From Vibrio zhanjiangensis (GTDB lineage: Bacteria; Pseudomonadota; Gammaproteobacteria; Enterobacterales; Vibrionaceae), in NCBI RefSeq assembly GCF_030161235.1, contig NZ_BSPW01000021.1:238431-302153 (forward strand): a stretch of DNA of 63,723 nucleotides, read 5' to 3'. The position numbers and the translations under genes are program-made. The notes beneath the pieces were generated by a model. That model saw only the letters and a list, made by a program, of their open reading frames with translations. It was not told the origin of the DNA and ran no database searches. Of the stretch, positions 12,578 through 21,790 are shown in pieces (positions within the stretch are counted from its first letter, which is position 1; each line of letters opens with the position of its first letter).

Positions 12578-15500
12578 GTGAAAAGGGCAATTTGCTTTTT
12601 AGTACTATTATTTTTAGCTCGCCTGCCTATGGCTGACGAGTTATTTTCGCCACTCTTTCATTCCATGCCAACGAAGGCAAAAGGACAAGTCTTTGTCACC
12701 AAAGCACTTTTTTCTGATGCAAATGATGGGCTGTGGGTGCAAGATCATAACCGTCAATTGCTATTTTTTGATGGGCACAATGTTTTACCTTTCTACGAAC
12801 CGACGGTTTTTTCCAGCCCCCTTACTTTAGCTTTTTTGAATCATGCATTTTGGTCATTTGCAGGGCATGAGGTTTATCGTTTTTCTCCAGGACAACCAGA
12901 AGAATTAGTCTTTAGTCTTTCTCCTGCTTCAGAGATCAATAACATTGGTGTATCAGGCCGTAATGTATGGGTTGCAGATGAGACAGGTTTTTATACTTAT
13001 CAGGTCGATAGTAAAGATTTTGCATCCTATTCACTTGATAAATTAGACCGATACAGTCAGTTTTCTAAGCTTAAGATCAATGATGCGGAACTCATAGGGG
13101 ATAATTGGATTGTTGCCACCAATGTTGGTCTTTATATGTTTGACTCCAACAACAAAAACTTTCATGACTTGCGTCGGTATGGCAATGAAAATATTTCAGT
13201 ACTTCACTATTCTTCAGTTCGCCATGAATTGGTTGTGGGTAGTGATTCAGGCTCCTTTATTCTTGATATGCAGGATCTCGATTTACCGAGCCGGAAAATG
13301 TCGGATCGGGGTGTACTAAGTGTTGCTGAAACGCCCAAAGGCTATTGGATCGCGAACAATACTGGTCTGGAGCTATTTATCTTTCGCGGTACTTATGCAG
13401 GAGAGACTAAGTCGATAGAGCAATTTAGTGGGCAAAAAGTCCATTCTGTTCTTTACAACGACTACGGGGAAGTGTGGGTCGCTAGTGATTCAGGAATCTA
13501 CTCTTTTTCGGAACCTTATTATTACTTTAATCGCTTGCCGGATTACTTATTTAATCTGCAATCGACATCTAGCAAGCTCTTACGGCTTAAATATGCGAAC
13601 CAAAAAGATAGTTACTGGCTTGTTACTGACTCTGGTCTTTACAAACTGAATCTTGGCAATCCAGCTTCACGAGCGATGATTTTTGAAGGGAAGATTAAAG
13701 ATGTGGTTGAACATAATGGCGTCCTTTGGTTAGCGACCGATGAGAATATTGTAGGCATAGATAGCTCCTCTGGGGACATATTGTCGGATGGATTTCCCAG
13801 TTTTTTCAATAACCTCTCAGCTGATTTGTTGACTATTGACGCTCAGGGGAGGATATGGGGAGCGAGTGTAGATCGGATATGGCGCCTAAATATCAGTAAT
13901 GGGGAGCTATTGCAATTTGGCTCAGACTGGATGAGTCATCGTGATCAAGATAGTCAGTTAGAACAGATCAGTGTCGATAACAATGATAAGTTAGTACTGG
14001 GGACGGACCATGGTGTGTATGTTGTTGACCCCGGTCAAGTTTATTACATGACAGAATCACAGCCGTTTGGTGCTATTGTGAGTATGACTCACATCGATGA
14101 GGGGATCTTTGGTGTTGCGGGTCGTTTTGGTGCTTTTTTGCTCGATACGAATCGATTACGCCTTGAAGAGTTAAGTTTGATGAGCGCCAACATGGCATTA
14201 AACTGTTTATCCAATGCGGGCGGCTATCTTTGGTTAACCTCATCCATTGGATTGACACGTTATTCTAGACAAGGGCAGCTTGTTGAACACTATGCGATAC
14301 CTTCTGGTCATATTCACTATAAATCTCAAGCTGGGCTTTGTGCTATCGGGGGAGCATCCAAACATGAAAGTATCCTACTTGATTTCAATGATACAGTTAT
14401 CTCTACAGACATTGCAAAACTCATCAACAGCACAGCGCCCAAAATACGAATTGTTCTTAGTGAAGTAGCAATCAATCAGAATCGACATTCAATAGGTGGG
14501 TTACTGGAGCCACTTCATACAAAATTTGGCGATTCACTGTCTTTTCAGTTCGGTATCCTTCCCTACAGATCTCATTTTGAGCTTGAGTATCGCTTAAACG
14601 AGAAAGGTCGGTGGATGACATTACCAGGGCAACATTTAACCCTTGTCCACCCAATGCCTGGACATTATGTTATTGAGGTCAGGGCGGTGAGTAATGGACA
14701 AATCGTCGCGAATACAGAAAAGTTTGTTTTTTCAGTAGATGTGCCTTGGTATCTGGGAGAATACGCTATTTTGTGTTATTTAGTCTTATTTATTGTATTG
14801 ACACTAATCTTAATTAATTGGCGCTCGCGTATGACGGCAAGAACCAACAAGATACTGAAATCACAAATAGCGCTGAAAACGAATCAATTACGCCATCAAA
14901 GCCGGATTCTTTTAACTAACAATGAACGCTTGAGAAAGCAGTTACAAGTTCGCCGAATTATCTATCGTCAGTTGATCGAAGCGTTAAAAGAAAGAATGAA
15001 AAGTTTCTCATCTAACATCAGAGTCGATGACCACAAGGGAAAACAACGTCTATATAAATACGTGAATCATGAACTTGACTTACTTCTTAACTATAGAGCT
15101 ATGAGCAGTGGCACATTGCCCACTTACAGCTTGCCACTCATAGTAAAGTCAGTATTGGATGGTTGGCAAGACGAGCTTAACAGCGCTGAAATAGTTATCA
15201 AAACGGATTTAGAACAAAGAGACGATTCCTACATTACCCTTTATATTTCAAACCTAGATCGGGTATTTAATCTGCTCATTGACAACTTGATTCGTCGTTG
15301 CAGTAAAGGTCAGGAGATAGGTATGACTTACCGTCTTGAGAAGGAAAGTGTCATATTCTCTATGTCAGAGCCAGCTCAACACACTGAAGGTGCTTTGCTT
15401 CGTTTCCCAGAAGTTTGGAATGAAATCGGTACCTTGGTGATGGAAAGTGGCGGGAGTTTCCGTAGATACAGCTCACAAGGGTTACAGCTTACGGAATTTG

Positions 15501-15898
15501 TTTGGCCAAAAGATAATCAATTGGAAGAAAATTCGATTGATCAGATGATTGATTCAGGTTTGGAAAATTCTCAAACTGATGATAAATGGATTAAAAAGCT
15601 TCAGGAACTGGTTATTCAAAACTATTCTGATTCCGAGTTTGGGACTGCAGCAGCGGCCAAGCAAATGTATATGTCTGAGCGTAGCTTGCAACGTCGGTTT
15701 AAATCGGCCACAGAACGAACCTTTACAGAATATTTAACGGAAATTCGTTTGGATCATGCTTGTCGTCGTTTATTGGCAGGACAAAAAGTATCAGATGTCG
15801 CATTTGAATGTGGGTTCAATGACCCTTCTTACTTTAGCCAGCGATTTAGACATCGATTTGGTGTATCCCCCACTCAATTTATCGAAGCACAAGGCTAG
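12578..15898 (+). CDS. Membrane-anchored beta-propeller / degenerate kinase / AraC-family regulator
   Basis: A 1106-residue one-protein signalling system. There is a signal peptide (about 1-19), then periplasmic repeats like the two-component-regulator propeller (about 30-640, with recurring units such as GLYMFD, GVYVVD and LWLATDE). A Y_Y_Y-type domain (about 660-720) precedes one membrane helix (about 724-746). A cytoplasmic coiled coil follows, then a region resembling a histidine kinase ATPase fold (NLLIDNLIRRCSKG as an N-box-like element), but no phosphorylatable H-box is evident. The last 105 residues are an AraC-type double helix-turn-helix ending in GFNDPSYFSQRFRHRFGVSP. The start is GTG, with AGGA seven bases upstream. 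Similar to Bacteroides hybrid regulators in plan. The ligand is unknown; it lies between znuA and feoA. Confidence 0.85.
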   Translation: MKRAICFLVLLFLARLPMADELFSPLFHSMPTKAKGQVFVTKALFSDANDGLWVQDHNRQLLFFDGHNVLPFYEPTVFSSPLTLAFLNHAFWSFAGHEVYRFSPGQPEELVFSLSPASEINNIGVSGRNVWVADETGFYTYQVDSKDFASYSLDKLDRYSQFSKLKINDAELIGDNWIVATNVGLYMFDSNNKNFHDLRRYGNENISVLHYSSVRHELVVGSDSGSFILDMQDLDLPSRKMSDRGVLSVAETPKGYWIANNTGLELFIFRGTYAGETKSIEQFSGQKVHSVLYNDYGEVWVASDSGIYSFSEPYYYFNRLPDYLFNLQSTSSKLLRLKYANQKDSYWLVTDSGLYKLNLGNPASRAMIFEGKIKDVVEHNGVLWLATDENIVGIDSSSGDILSDGFPSFFNNLSADLLTIDAQGRIWGASVDRIWRLNISNGELLQFGSDWMSHRDQDSQLEQISVDNNDKLVLGTDHGVYVVDPGQVYYMTESQPFGAIVSMTHIDEGIFGVAGRFGAFLLDTNRLRLEELSLMSANMALNCLSNAGGYLWLTSSIGLTRYSRQGQLVEHYAIPSGHIHYKSQAGLCAIGGASKHESILLDFNDTVISTDIAKLINSTAPKIRIVLSEVAINQNRHSIGGLLEPLHTKFGDSLSFQFGILPYRSHFELEYRLNEKGRWMTLPGQHLTLVHPMPGHYVIEVRAVSNGQIVANTEKFVFSVDVPWYLGEYAILCYLVLFIVLTLILINWRSRMTARTNKILKSQIALKTNQLRHQSRILLTNNERLRKQLQVRRIIYRQLIEALKERMKSFSSNIRVDDHKGKQRLYKYVNHELDLLLNYRAMSSGTLPTYSLPLIVKSVLDGWQDELNSAEIVIKTDLEQRDDSYITLYISNLDRVFNLLIDNLIRRCSKGQEIGMTYRLEKESVIFSMSEPAQHTEGALLRFPEVWNEIGTLVMESGGSFRRYSSQGLQLTEFVWPKDNQLEENSIDQMIDSGLENSQTDDKWIKKLQELVIQNYSDSEFGTAAAAKQMYMSERSLQRRFKSATERTFTEYLTEIRLDHACRRLLAGQKVSDVAFECGFNDPSYFSQRFRHRFGVSPTQFIEAQG

Positions 15899-16097
15899 CG
15901 TTTATCTCATATCTTGTTTCTGGATAAAGGTTAGCGGTTTCTACTCATCTCAAGGCATGAATTTGCTTCATACGTCATGGTATACATTTCATTACGTTAG
16001 GTAATAAAGAAAGCAAATAGCTATTCTCATCAATGCTTGAGCGCCATTTGGGACGAATTTAAAAGTTGCTTAGGATGAGGATTCTGGCATGATGCGT

Positions 16098-16225
16098 AAA
16101 AAATGACGTGGTATAGCCGGGGGACTATACCACGGGCGTCAATGACACCTTCGCTTGCTGCCGGAGTGGTGCGAACTGCACCACCTCTGGAATTGTCAAC
16201 AAGGTCATTCCCTGTTGACTTGGTT
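16098..16225 (-). ncRNA. Candidate small RNA with terminator, minus strand
   Basis: Read on the minus strand, three stem-loops follow one another. The first has GTCAACA/TGTTGAC arms (16195-16219). The second has GTGGTGC/GCACCAC (16166-16184, extended by flanking pairs). The last has TGGTATAG/CTATACCA with outer GACG/CGTC pairs (16105-16140), followed directly by TTTTTT (16103 to 16098), a standard Rho-independent terminator. A TATAGT element (16232-16227) could be a -10 box, but I see no good -35. I do not recognise it as a known RNA family. The 5' end is an estimate. Confidence 0.45.
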
Positions 16226-16387
16226 AACTATAAAACTAGGTCATTGTTTTACTTATAAAATTAACGCCAAGCTAATATTATAAAAGCGACAATGTATATA
16301 TGGTGTTGATAATTAATGTTTTTTTGTAAGTTTTGATTTGTCATTTGAATGAAAACGGTAAGAATGGATCATTAAATTCTATACCTT

Positions 16388-16418
16388 TTAACGTAATTAA
16401 CGTCTGAGGGATTAACGT
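16388..16418. repeat. Three direct TTAACGT repeats upstream of feoA
   Basis: TTAACGT occurs at 16388-16394, 16397-16403 and 16412-16418, with start-to-start spacing of 9 and 15 bp, about 120 bp before feoA. The pattern suggests binding sites for a regulator, possibly the neighbouring AraC-type protein; that link is inference. Confidence 0.45.
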
Positions 16419-16537
16419 AAATAGCGTTGCAAATCTGCAATGTTTGATTTCAGACAAGATTTACAAAATTTACACGCGCTAAGATCAAAAGTCTTAATGC
16501 TAATATTTCTCATTTTTATCTTTAATTGGCCTTTTTT

Positions 16538-16765
16538 ATGAAACTGTCACATTTAACCCAAGGGCAAAAAGCAACGATTATTGGGTTTTCTCATTTATCG
16601 AGCGATGTTAGAAAAAAGCTCATGATTATGGGGTTGCTTCCCAATACACCGGTTACCTTGATTCGTAAAGCGCCTATGGGCGACCCTCTTCAGGTTGAGG
16701 TTAGGGGAGTATCACTTGCGGTGAGAACAAATATCGCAGACTCGATTGTGGTGGAGGTCAGTTAA
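16538..16765 (+). CDS. feoA: Ferrous iron transport accessory protein FeoA
   Basis: FeoA is a small SH3-like cytoplasmic protein that works with FeoB in Fe(II) uptake. It has 75 residues with the family pattern LMIMGLLPNTPVTLIRKAP and GDPLQVEVRGVSLAVR (the start of each matches FeoA). I chose the ATG at 16538 (MKLSHLTQGQ). An in-frame TTG at 16526 would add four residues. No strong ribosome binding site is seen before either. Its stop overlaps the feoB start by one base. Confidence 0.93.
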   Translation: MKLSHLTQGQKATIIGFSHLSSDVRKKLMIMGLLPNTPVTLIRKAPMGDPLQVEVRGVSLAVRTNIADSIVVEVS

Positions 16766-19038
16766 TGCAGTATCAAATTCTCACGGTTGGCAATCCAAAT
16801 AGTGGTAAAACAACACTATTTAATGGTCTAACTGGTGCCAAACAACAAGTTGGTAACTGGGCTGGCGTTACTGTCGAAAAAAAAACCGGCAGATATTCTC
16901 ACTCAGGTGATGAGTTTTTACTGACAGACCTACCTGGTATTTATGCATTAGATAGTGGTAATGATGGCAATAGTATTGACGAATCTATTGCTTCTCGTGC
17001 CGCTCTCACGCATCCCGCAGATTTGATTATTAATGTTGTTGATGCGACATGTCTTGAGCGCAGTTTATACATGACACTTCAACTGCGTGAGTTAGGTCGG
17101 CCTATGCTGGTCGTTCTCAATAAGATGGATGCTCTCAAGCGTGAACGCCAGACGATTGATGTGAAAGCATTAGAAAAAATGTTGGGTTGTCCTGTGTTTG
17201 CTTTATCAGCAAACAACAGTGCTCAAGTACAACGTTTCAAAGAGCATTTGCATAAAACTTTGGTATTAGGCGTTGCGCTAAATGAACTCAATATTGCCTA
17301 TCCTTTAGCGTTTGAGACGGCGATTGAAAAGATTCAGCCGATCTTCGAAAATCATGCCGAATCTTCCCCCAGAGCGTTATCTATTCGTGGATTGGAAAAT
17401 GATCTTTTGGTTCTCAATGGGTTGTCGTCTGAACAGAGAAAACAGGTCATTGAGGTGCAGCAAGAGCTCGATCTTGATATCGATTTATTGGTTGCTGATA
17501 CTAAATACACCTTTTTGCATCAGCAGTGCCAGCAAGTCCGGCGAACAGAAGGGAAGCTGAGCCATAGTTTTACCGAAAAAGTGGACAGTTTTGTACTCAA
17601 TAAGTGGGTTGGAGTCCCTTTCTTTTTTATCGTCATGTATGTGATGTTTATGTTCTCTATCAATATCGGTAGCGCTTTTATAGACTTTTTCGATATAGGT
17701 GTAGGGGCGTTATTGGTTGATGGCGGCCATTATTTAATGGATGACCATTTGCCAGTATGGTTGGTGACCTTGATAGCCGATGGCATTGGTGGTGGTATCC
17801 AAACTGTCGCAACATTTATCCCGGTGATTGCGTGCCTCTATTTATTTCTAGCGATACTAGAGAGTTCAGGCTATATGTCTCGGGCTGCATTTGTTTTAGA
17901 TAAAGTGATGCAAAAGGTAGGGTTACCTGGTAAGGCCTTTGTACCATTAGTGCTTGGTTTTGGTTGTAATGTGCCGGCTATTATGGCGACTAGAACTTTG
18001 GATCAAGAGCGAGAGAGAAAACTAGCGGCCTCTATGGCGCCCTTTATGTCTTGTGGGGCTCGTCTTCCTGTATACGCTTTGTTTGCTGCTGCATTCTTTC
18101 CAGAAAGTGGCCAGAACATAGTGTTTGCTCTCTACTTGCTTGGCATCGCCGCTGCTGTTTTTACAGGTCTGGTTCTGAAACACACCTTGTATCCAGGTTC
18201 TAGTGATAGCTTGATCATGGAAATGCCAGATTATGAGCTTCCAACTATCCAAAATGTGTTGATTAAGACATGGCAAAAATTGAAACGTTTTGTGCTGGGG
18301 GCCGGTAAAACAATTGTCGTGGTGGTAACGATTCTGAGCTTCCTCAACTCTGTGGGTACAGATGGTTCATTTGGCAATGAAAACAGTGAAAAATCCGTGT
18401 TGTCAAAAATATCTCAAGTTGTGACGCCAATTTTTACGCCTATTGGAATTGAAAGAGATAATTGGCCAGCAACCGTTGGTATCATTACCGGTATTTTTGC
18501 CAAGGAAGCCGTTGTTGGCACTTTAAATAACCTTTACGCACCATCAGATGATTCTGCAGCTGAATATGATTTAGTGGCGAGTTTAAAAGAAGCGGTCATG
18601 TCGATACCAGCCAATCTTGCAGATTTAAGTTATTCAGATCCGCTAGGTATTGAAGTCGGTGATTTGACAGACAGTTCTTCTGTCGCCGAAGAACAAGACG
18701 TTGATGCCTCTATCTTTGGTAATCTCAAACAGCATTTTGTGACAGGAAATGCAGCCTTTGCTTACTTGATTTTTATCCTGTTATACACACCTTGTGTGGC
18801 GGCGATGGGGGCTTATGTTCGGGAGTTTGGCCAGAAATATGCGCGCTTTATTGCCTTATGGACAATGGGATTGGCTTATGGAAGTGCAGCTTTGTACTAT
18901 CAAGTGACGCACTTTTTATACGCACCGACATACAGCGCGCTTTGGATTGGTGGGATACTACTCCTATCACTCGTAACTTTTCGTGTATTGAAAGCTACTG
19001 GTAGAAGGCTGCAAAGGATAGAGACTCAAACAGCATGA
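16765..19038 (+). CDS. feoB: Ferrous iron transporter FeoB
   Basis: FeoB is the inner-membrane Fe(II) importer. The 757-residue protein begins with a GTPase domain: G1 GNPNSGKTTLFNGLTG, G3 DLPG and G4 NKMD. A helical linker follows, then a large membrane domain with Gate motifs such as GFGCNVPAIMATR and SCGARLPVYALFAAAF. The length and domain order are those of complete class I FeoB. It overlaps feoA by one base and feoC by four bases (ATGA). Confidence 0.98.
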   Translation: MQYQILTVGNPNSGKTTLFNGLTGAKQQVGNWAGVTVEKKTGRYSHSGDEFLLTDLPGIYALDSGNDGNSIDESIASRAALTHPADLIINVVDATCLERSLYMTLQLRELGRPMLVVLNKMDALKRERQTIDVKALEKMLGCPVFALSANNSAQVQRFKEHLHKTLVLGVALNELNIAYPLAFETAIEKIQPIFENHAESSPRALSIRGLENDLLVLNGLSSEQRKQVIEVQQELDLDIDLLVADTKYTFLHQQCQQVRRTEGKLSHSFTEKVDSFVLNKWVGVPFFFIVMYVMFMFSINIGSAFIDFFDIGVGALLVDGGHYLMDDHLPVWLVTLIADGIGGGIQTVATFIPVIACLYLFLAILESSGYMSRAAFVLDKVMQKVGLPGKAFVPLVLGFGCNVPAIMATRTLDQERERKLAASMAPFMSCGARLPVYALFAAAFFPESGQNIVFALYLLGIAAAVFTGLVLKHTLYPGSSDSLIMEMPDYELPTIQNVLIKTWQKLKRFVLGAGKTIVVVVTILSFLNSVGTDGSFGNENSEKSVLSKISQVVTPIFTPIGIERDNWPATVGIITGIFAKEAVVGTLNNLYAPSDDSAAEYDLVASLKEAVMSIPANLADLSYSDPLGIEVGDLTDSSSVAEEQDVDASIFGNLKQHFVTGNAAFAYLIFILLYTPCVAAMGAYVREFGQKYARFIALWTMGLAYGSAALYYQVTHFLYAPTYSALWIGGILLLSLVTFRVLKATGRRLQRIETQTA

Positions 19039-19265
19039 TTTTACAGGCACTCAAAACATATGTTACTGAGCAGGGCTGCGTGAGTCAAAAAGCCCTCGCG
19101 AAGAAGTTTTCAATCAGCGAAGATGGCGTAGATGCCATGATAGATATCTGGATAAAAAAGGGTGTTATTTCTCGATTAGTTGATACGAATAAGGCTGATA
19201 AGATTGTGAGAATTCGATATTCAGCCAATGGTGCTAATGGTTTATCACTGACGGTCACTATGTAA
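19035..19265 (+). CDS. feoC: FeoC-like winged-helix protein
   Basis: The 76-residue protein has an N-terminal winged-helix pattern (LQALKTYVTEQGCVSQKALAKKFSI) typical of FeoC; the full run is longer than the part quoted, which is cut at recognisable residues. It lacks the four-cysteine cluster seen in enterobacterial FeoC, keeping only Cys15, so a [Fe-S] cluster is unlikely. Position as the last gene of feoABC, overlapping feoB by 4 bp, supports the name. In Vibrio, FeoC has been reported to associate with FeoB. Confidence 0.85.
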   Translation: MILQALKTYVTEQGCVSQKALAKKFSISEDGVDAMIDIWIKKGVISRLVDTNKADKIVRIRYSANGANGLSLTVTM

Positions 19266-19294
19266 AAAAAGCCGCTGACATCAGCGGCTTTTTT
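19264..19294. terminator. Bidirectional terminator after feoC
   Basis: The arms GCCGCTGA (19271-19278) and TCAGCGGC (19281-19288) have a 2-base gap, with A and T tracts on the two sides. It serves both feoABC (plus) and the HIT gene (minus), whose stop codon overlaps its T-tract. Confidence 0.93.
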
Positions 19295-19721
19295 AGGCTT
19301 TTTGAAATAGACTACTCAGCGCTAGCATATTTTGAATCTGGGTTAGTATTGTATTTTGTTCGTTTTCAGAGCGATACTCACCTTTGGTATTGCCCCATAT
19401 TGGTCCAGGCCAAGCGATATCGGTTTTATAGCGGGCAATATGATGCACATGAAGCTGTGGGACCATGTTACCGAGTGCACCCAAATTGAGCTTATCTGGG
19501 TGAAATATCGCCTCCAATGTCTGACTCACAGCTTGCGATTCAAGCAAAAACTGCTGCTGATCTTCTATGGACATATGGTGTAGCTCTTTTACGTTCTCTC
19601 TTTTGGGAACAAGAATAACCCAAGGAACCGCTTTATCTTTGTGAAGTAGGGCGATGGATAAAGGGAAGTTGCCAATCGTACTGGTATCTTTAACAAGTTG
19701 TGGGTGAAGTTCAAAGCTCAT
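19293..19721 (-). CDS. HIT-family nucleotide hydrolase/transferase
   Basis: Histidine-triad proteins act on nucleotide phosphoramidates and dinucleotides. The 142-residue protein has the HIT core VPWVILVPKRENVKEL and the active-site segment PQLHVHHIARY. The usual first His of the H-x-H-x-H triad is Gln89; the likely nucleophile is His91, followed by His93. I prefer the start MSFELHPQL at 19721, which has GGA seven bases upstream; four further codons up to 19733 are open but lack a ribosome site. The substrate is unknown. Confidence 0.88.
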   Translation of the reverse strand: MSFELHPQLVKDTSTIGNFPLSIALLHKDKAVPWVILVPKRENVKELHHMSIEDQQQFLLESQAVSQTLEAIFHPDKLNLGALGNMVPQLHVHHIARYKTDIAWPGPIWGNTKGEYRSENEQNTILTQIQNMLALSSLFQKA

Positions 19722-19759
19722 AGTGTAATCCATGTTATTTATATCTGAGCAATAAAATA

Positions 19760-19787
19760 AAAGGTTGATGCATAGACATCAACCTTT
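19760..19787. terminator. Hairpin terminator after argS
   Basis: AAGGTTGATG and CATCAACCTT form a 10-bp stem with a 6-base loop between argS and the HIT gene. On the minus strand it is followed by TTTATTTTATT, so it ends argS transcription. Confidence 0.85.
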
Positions 19788-19811
19788 GTCTTTATTTCGC
19801 ATTATTTGTGG

Positions 19812-21545
19812 TTACATGCGATCTAACGTTTCAATACCCAGTAATGATAGACCTTGTTTGATGGTCTTAGCCGTCAGCGCAGCGAGTTTAAGGCGGCTTT
19901 GCTTAGTCGATTCGTCTTGTGCATTAAGAATAGGGCAAGCTTCATAGAAACTAGAAAATTGGCCAGCAAGTTCAAATAGGTAACTACATAGAATATGAGG
20001 TTGGCCTTCACGAGCAACAGAATGAATGGCTTCTTCAAATTGAAGTAGCTTAGCGATCAAGGATTTCTCTTTTTCTTCTGTTATCACAATGTTCCCAGAC
20101 AAAGAATTCATGGAAATGCCAGCTTTAGCAAAAATAGAGGCCACGCGAGTGTAAGCATATTGCATGTATGGTGCAGTATTGCCCTCAAATGCCAGCATGT
20201 TATCCCAGTCAAACACATAGTCAGTTGTACGGTGTTTCGAAAGGTCGGCATATTTCACCGCAGCCATCGCAACAGTATTGGCGATTTTTTGCTTTTCGAT
20301 GGTGTCAAGCTCAGGGTTCTTTGATTCGATTAGTTTGATGGCGCGCTCTTCTGCTTCATCCAGCAAATCTTTTAGACGTACAGTACTTCCTGCGCGGGTT
20401 TTAAAAGGGCGTCCATCTTTACCTAACATCATACCAAACGCGTGGTGTTCTAGTGTGACGCTTTCAGGTACATAACCAGCTTTGCGTACAATAGTCCATG
20501 CTTGCATTAAATGTTGATGTTGACGAGAGTCAATAAAATATAAAACCCGATCAGCACCTAAGGTTTCGTAACGATATTTAGCACAGGCAATATCTGTGGT
20601 CGTGTAAAGAAAGCCACCATCACGCTTTTGGATAATAACACCCATAGGCTCGCCATCTTTATTTTTGTATTCATCCAAAAATACGACTTGAGCACCATCG
20701 TCTTCTTGCGCGAGCCCTTTCTCTTTCAAATCCGCCACGATGTCAGGTAACATGTCGTTATACATGCTTTCACCCATGACATTATCACGAGTTAAAGACA
20801 CATTCAGACGATCGTAGTTGCGCTGGTTTTGAATCATAGTGATGTCTACCAGCTTCTTCCACATTTCAGCGCAGTAACTGTCACCACTCTGCAATTTGAC
20901 GACATAGCTACGCGCTTTTTCTGCAAACTCTTCATCTTCATCATAGAGCTTTTTCGATTCACGATAGAAAGCTTCTAGGTCAGACAATTCCATTGACACT
21001 TGACCGGATTCTTTTTGAACTCGCTCTAGGTTGGCGATCAGCATGCCAAACTGGGTGCCCCAATCGCCAATGTGATTGGCGCGAATAACATGGTGACCGA
21101 GAAACTCGAGCGTACGAGCAACCGCGTCTCCGATAACAGTAGAACGAATATGGTGTACGGCCATTTCTTTTGCCACATTGGGCGCAGAGTAATCGGCGAC
21201 AATTGTTTTGGGCTCTTCAATCGCAACACTGAGGCGATCATCTGCAAGCGCTTCCTGTGCTTTTTGAGCTAAAAAGTCTTTACTTAAGAAGATGTTGATA
21301 AAGCCAGGGCCTGCGATTTCTGTTTTGCTCGCGATGCCATCAAGGTCTAGAACATCCAGGACTTTCTGAGCAAATTCTCTTGGGTTAGTGCCTAATTTTT
21401 TAGCCACACCCATAACCCCGTTTGCTTGGTAATCACCAAACTGTGGCTTTGCAGATTGGCGGACTGCGGCAGGACTGCCTGCTGGAGCGCCAGCAGCTTT
21501 TAGCGCCTGAGAGACTTTATCGTTAATAAGGGCTTGGATATTCAC
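19812..21545 (-). CDS. argS: Arginyl-tRNA synthetase
   Basis: ArgRS charges tRNA(Arg). The class I features are the HIGH-like HHIRST in [14 protein letters not shown], the catalytic core GDWGTQFG, and the KMSK-equivalent region [17 protein letters not shown], which lacks a canonical KMSKS as ArgRS often does. The C-terminal DALR domain ends the protein. I place the start at GTG 21545 ([11 protein letters not shown]), giving 577 residues, the family length. AAGGAA lies seven bases upstream of this GTG, inside the five-codon extension that begins at 21560. Confidence 0.96.
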   Translation of the reverse strand: MNIQALINDKVSQALKAAGAPAGSPAAVRQSAKPQFGDYQANGVMGVAKKLGTNPREFAQKVLDVLDLDGIASKTEIAGPGFINIFLSKDFLAQKAQEALADDRLSVAIEEPKTIVADYSAPNVAKEMAVHHIRSTVIGDAVARTLEFLGHHVIRANHIGDWGTQFGMLIANLERVQKESGQVSMELSDLEAFYRESKKLYDEDEEFAEKARSYVVKLQSGDSYCAEMWKKLVDITMIQNQRNYDRLNVSLTRDNVMGESMYNDMLPDIVADLKEKGLAQEDDGAQVVFLDEYKNKDGEPMGVIIQKRDGGFLYTTTDIACAKYRYETLGADRVLYFIDSRQHQHLMQAWTIVRKAGYVPESVTLEHHAFGMMLGKDGRPFKTRAGSTVRLKDLLDEAEERAIKLIESKNPELDTIEKQKIANTVAMAAVKYADLSKHRTTDYVFDWDNMLAFEGNTAPYMQYAYTRVASIFAKAGISMNSLSGNIVITEEKEKSLIAKLLQFEEAIHSVAREGQPHILCSYLFELAGQFSSFYEACPILNAQDESTKQSRLKLAALTAKTIKQGLSLLGIETLDRM

Positions 21546-21790
21546 GTAAGTTTCCTTCAATTCTTGAGAATTGCTTAGATATGGACTTAAAGTTCAAACT
21601 TGGTCACTACCTATAGATTACTTGCATCTATTGTGGTGAAAAGTATACATATCTTATTTCGAGTTCATAAATTGGCACACATAATACCAATATTATCGGC
21701 TCCCACATAGAGAGTGTTTTACGAAATTTTCTACTTTTGATGACCAACTTGGTAGTATTGTGTAGAAATCAACACATTGGATAGACAAAA

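Larger units (their letters stand above)
15899..16537. other. Non-coding gap of 639 bp between the AraC-type gene and feoA
   Basis: No credible protein gene lies here. It holds three consecutive stem-loops at 16105-16219 (candidate small RNA on the minus strand), an AT-rich stretch, three direct TTAACGT repeats at 16388-16418, and the presumed feoA promoter. A partial Fur-like half site (TGATAAT, 16307-16313) is present but weak. Confidence 0.8.

Noticed and set aside
16105..16219. c-di-GMP, manganese or other known riboswitch for feoA
   Set aside because: No conserved riboswitch core could be recognised, and the terminator points away from feoA.
16307..16321. Fur box before feoA
   Set aside because: Only the first half (TGATAAT) fits; the second half matches poorly, about 10 of 15 positions overall. 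Regulation by Fur is likely in general, but this site does not show it well.
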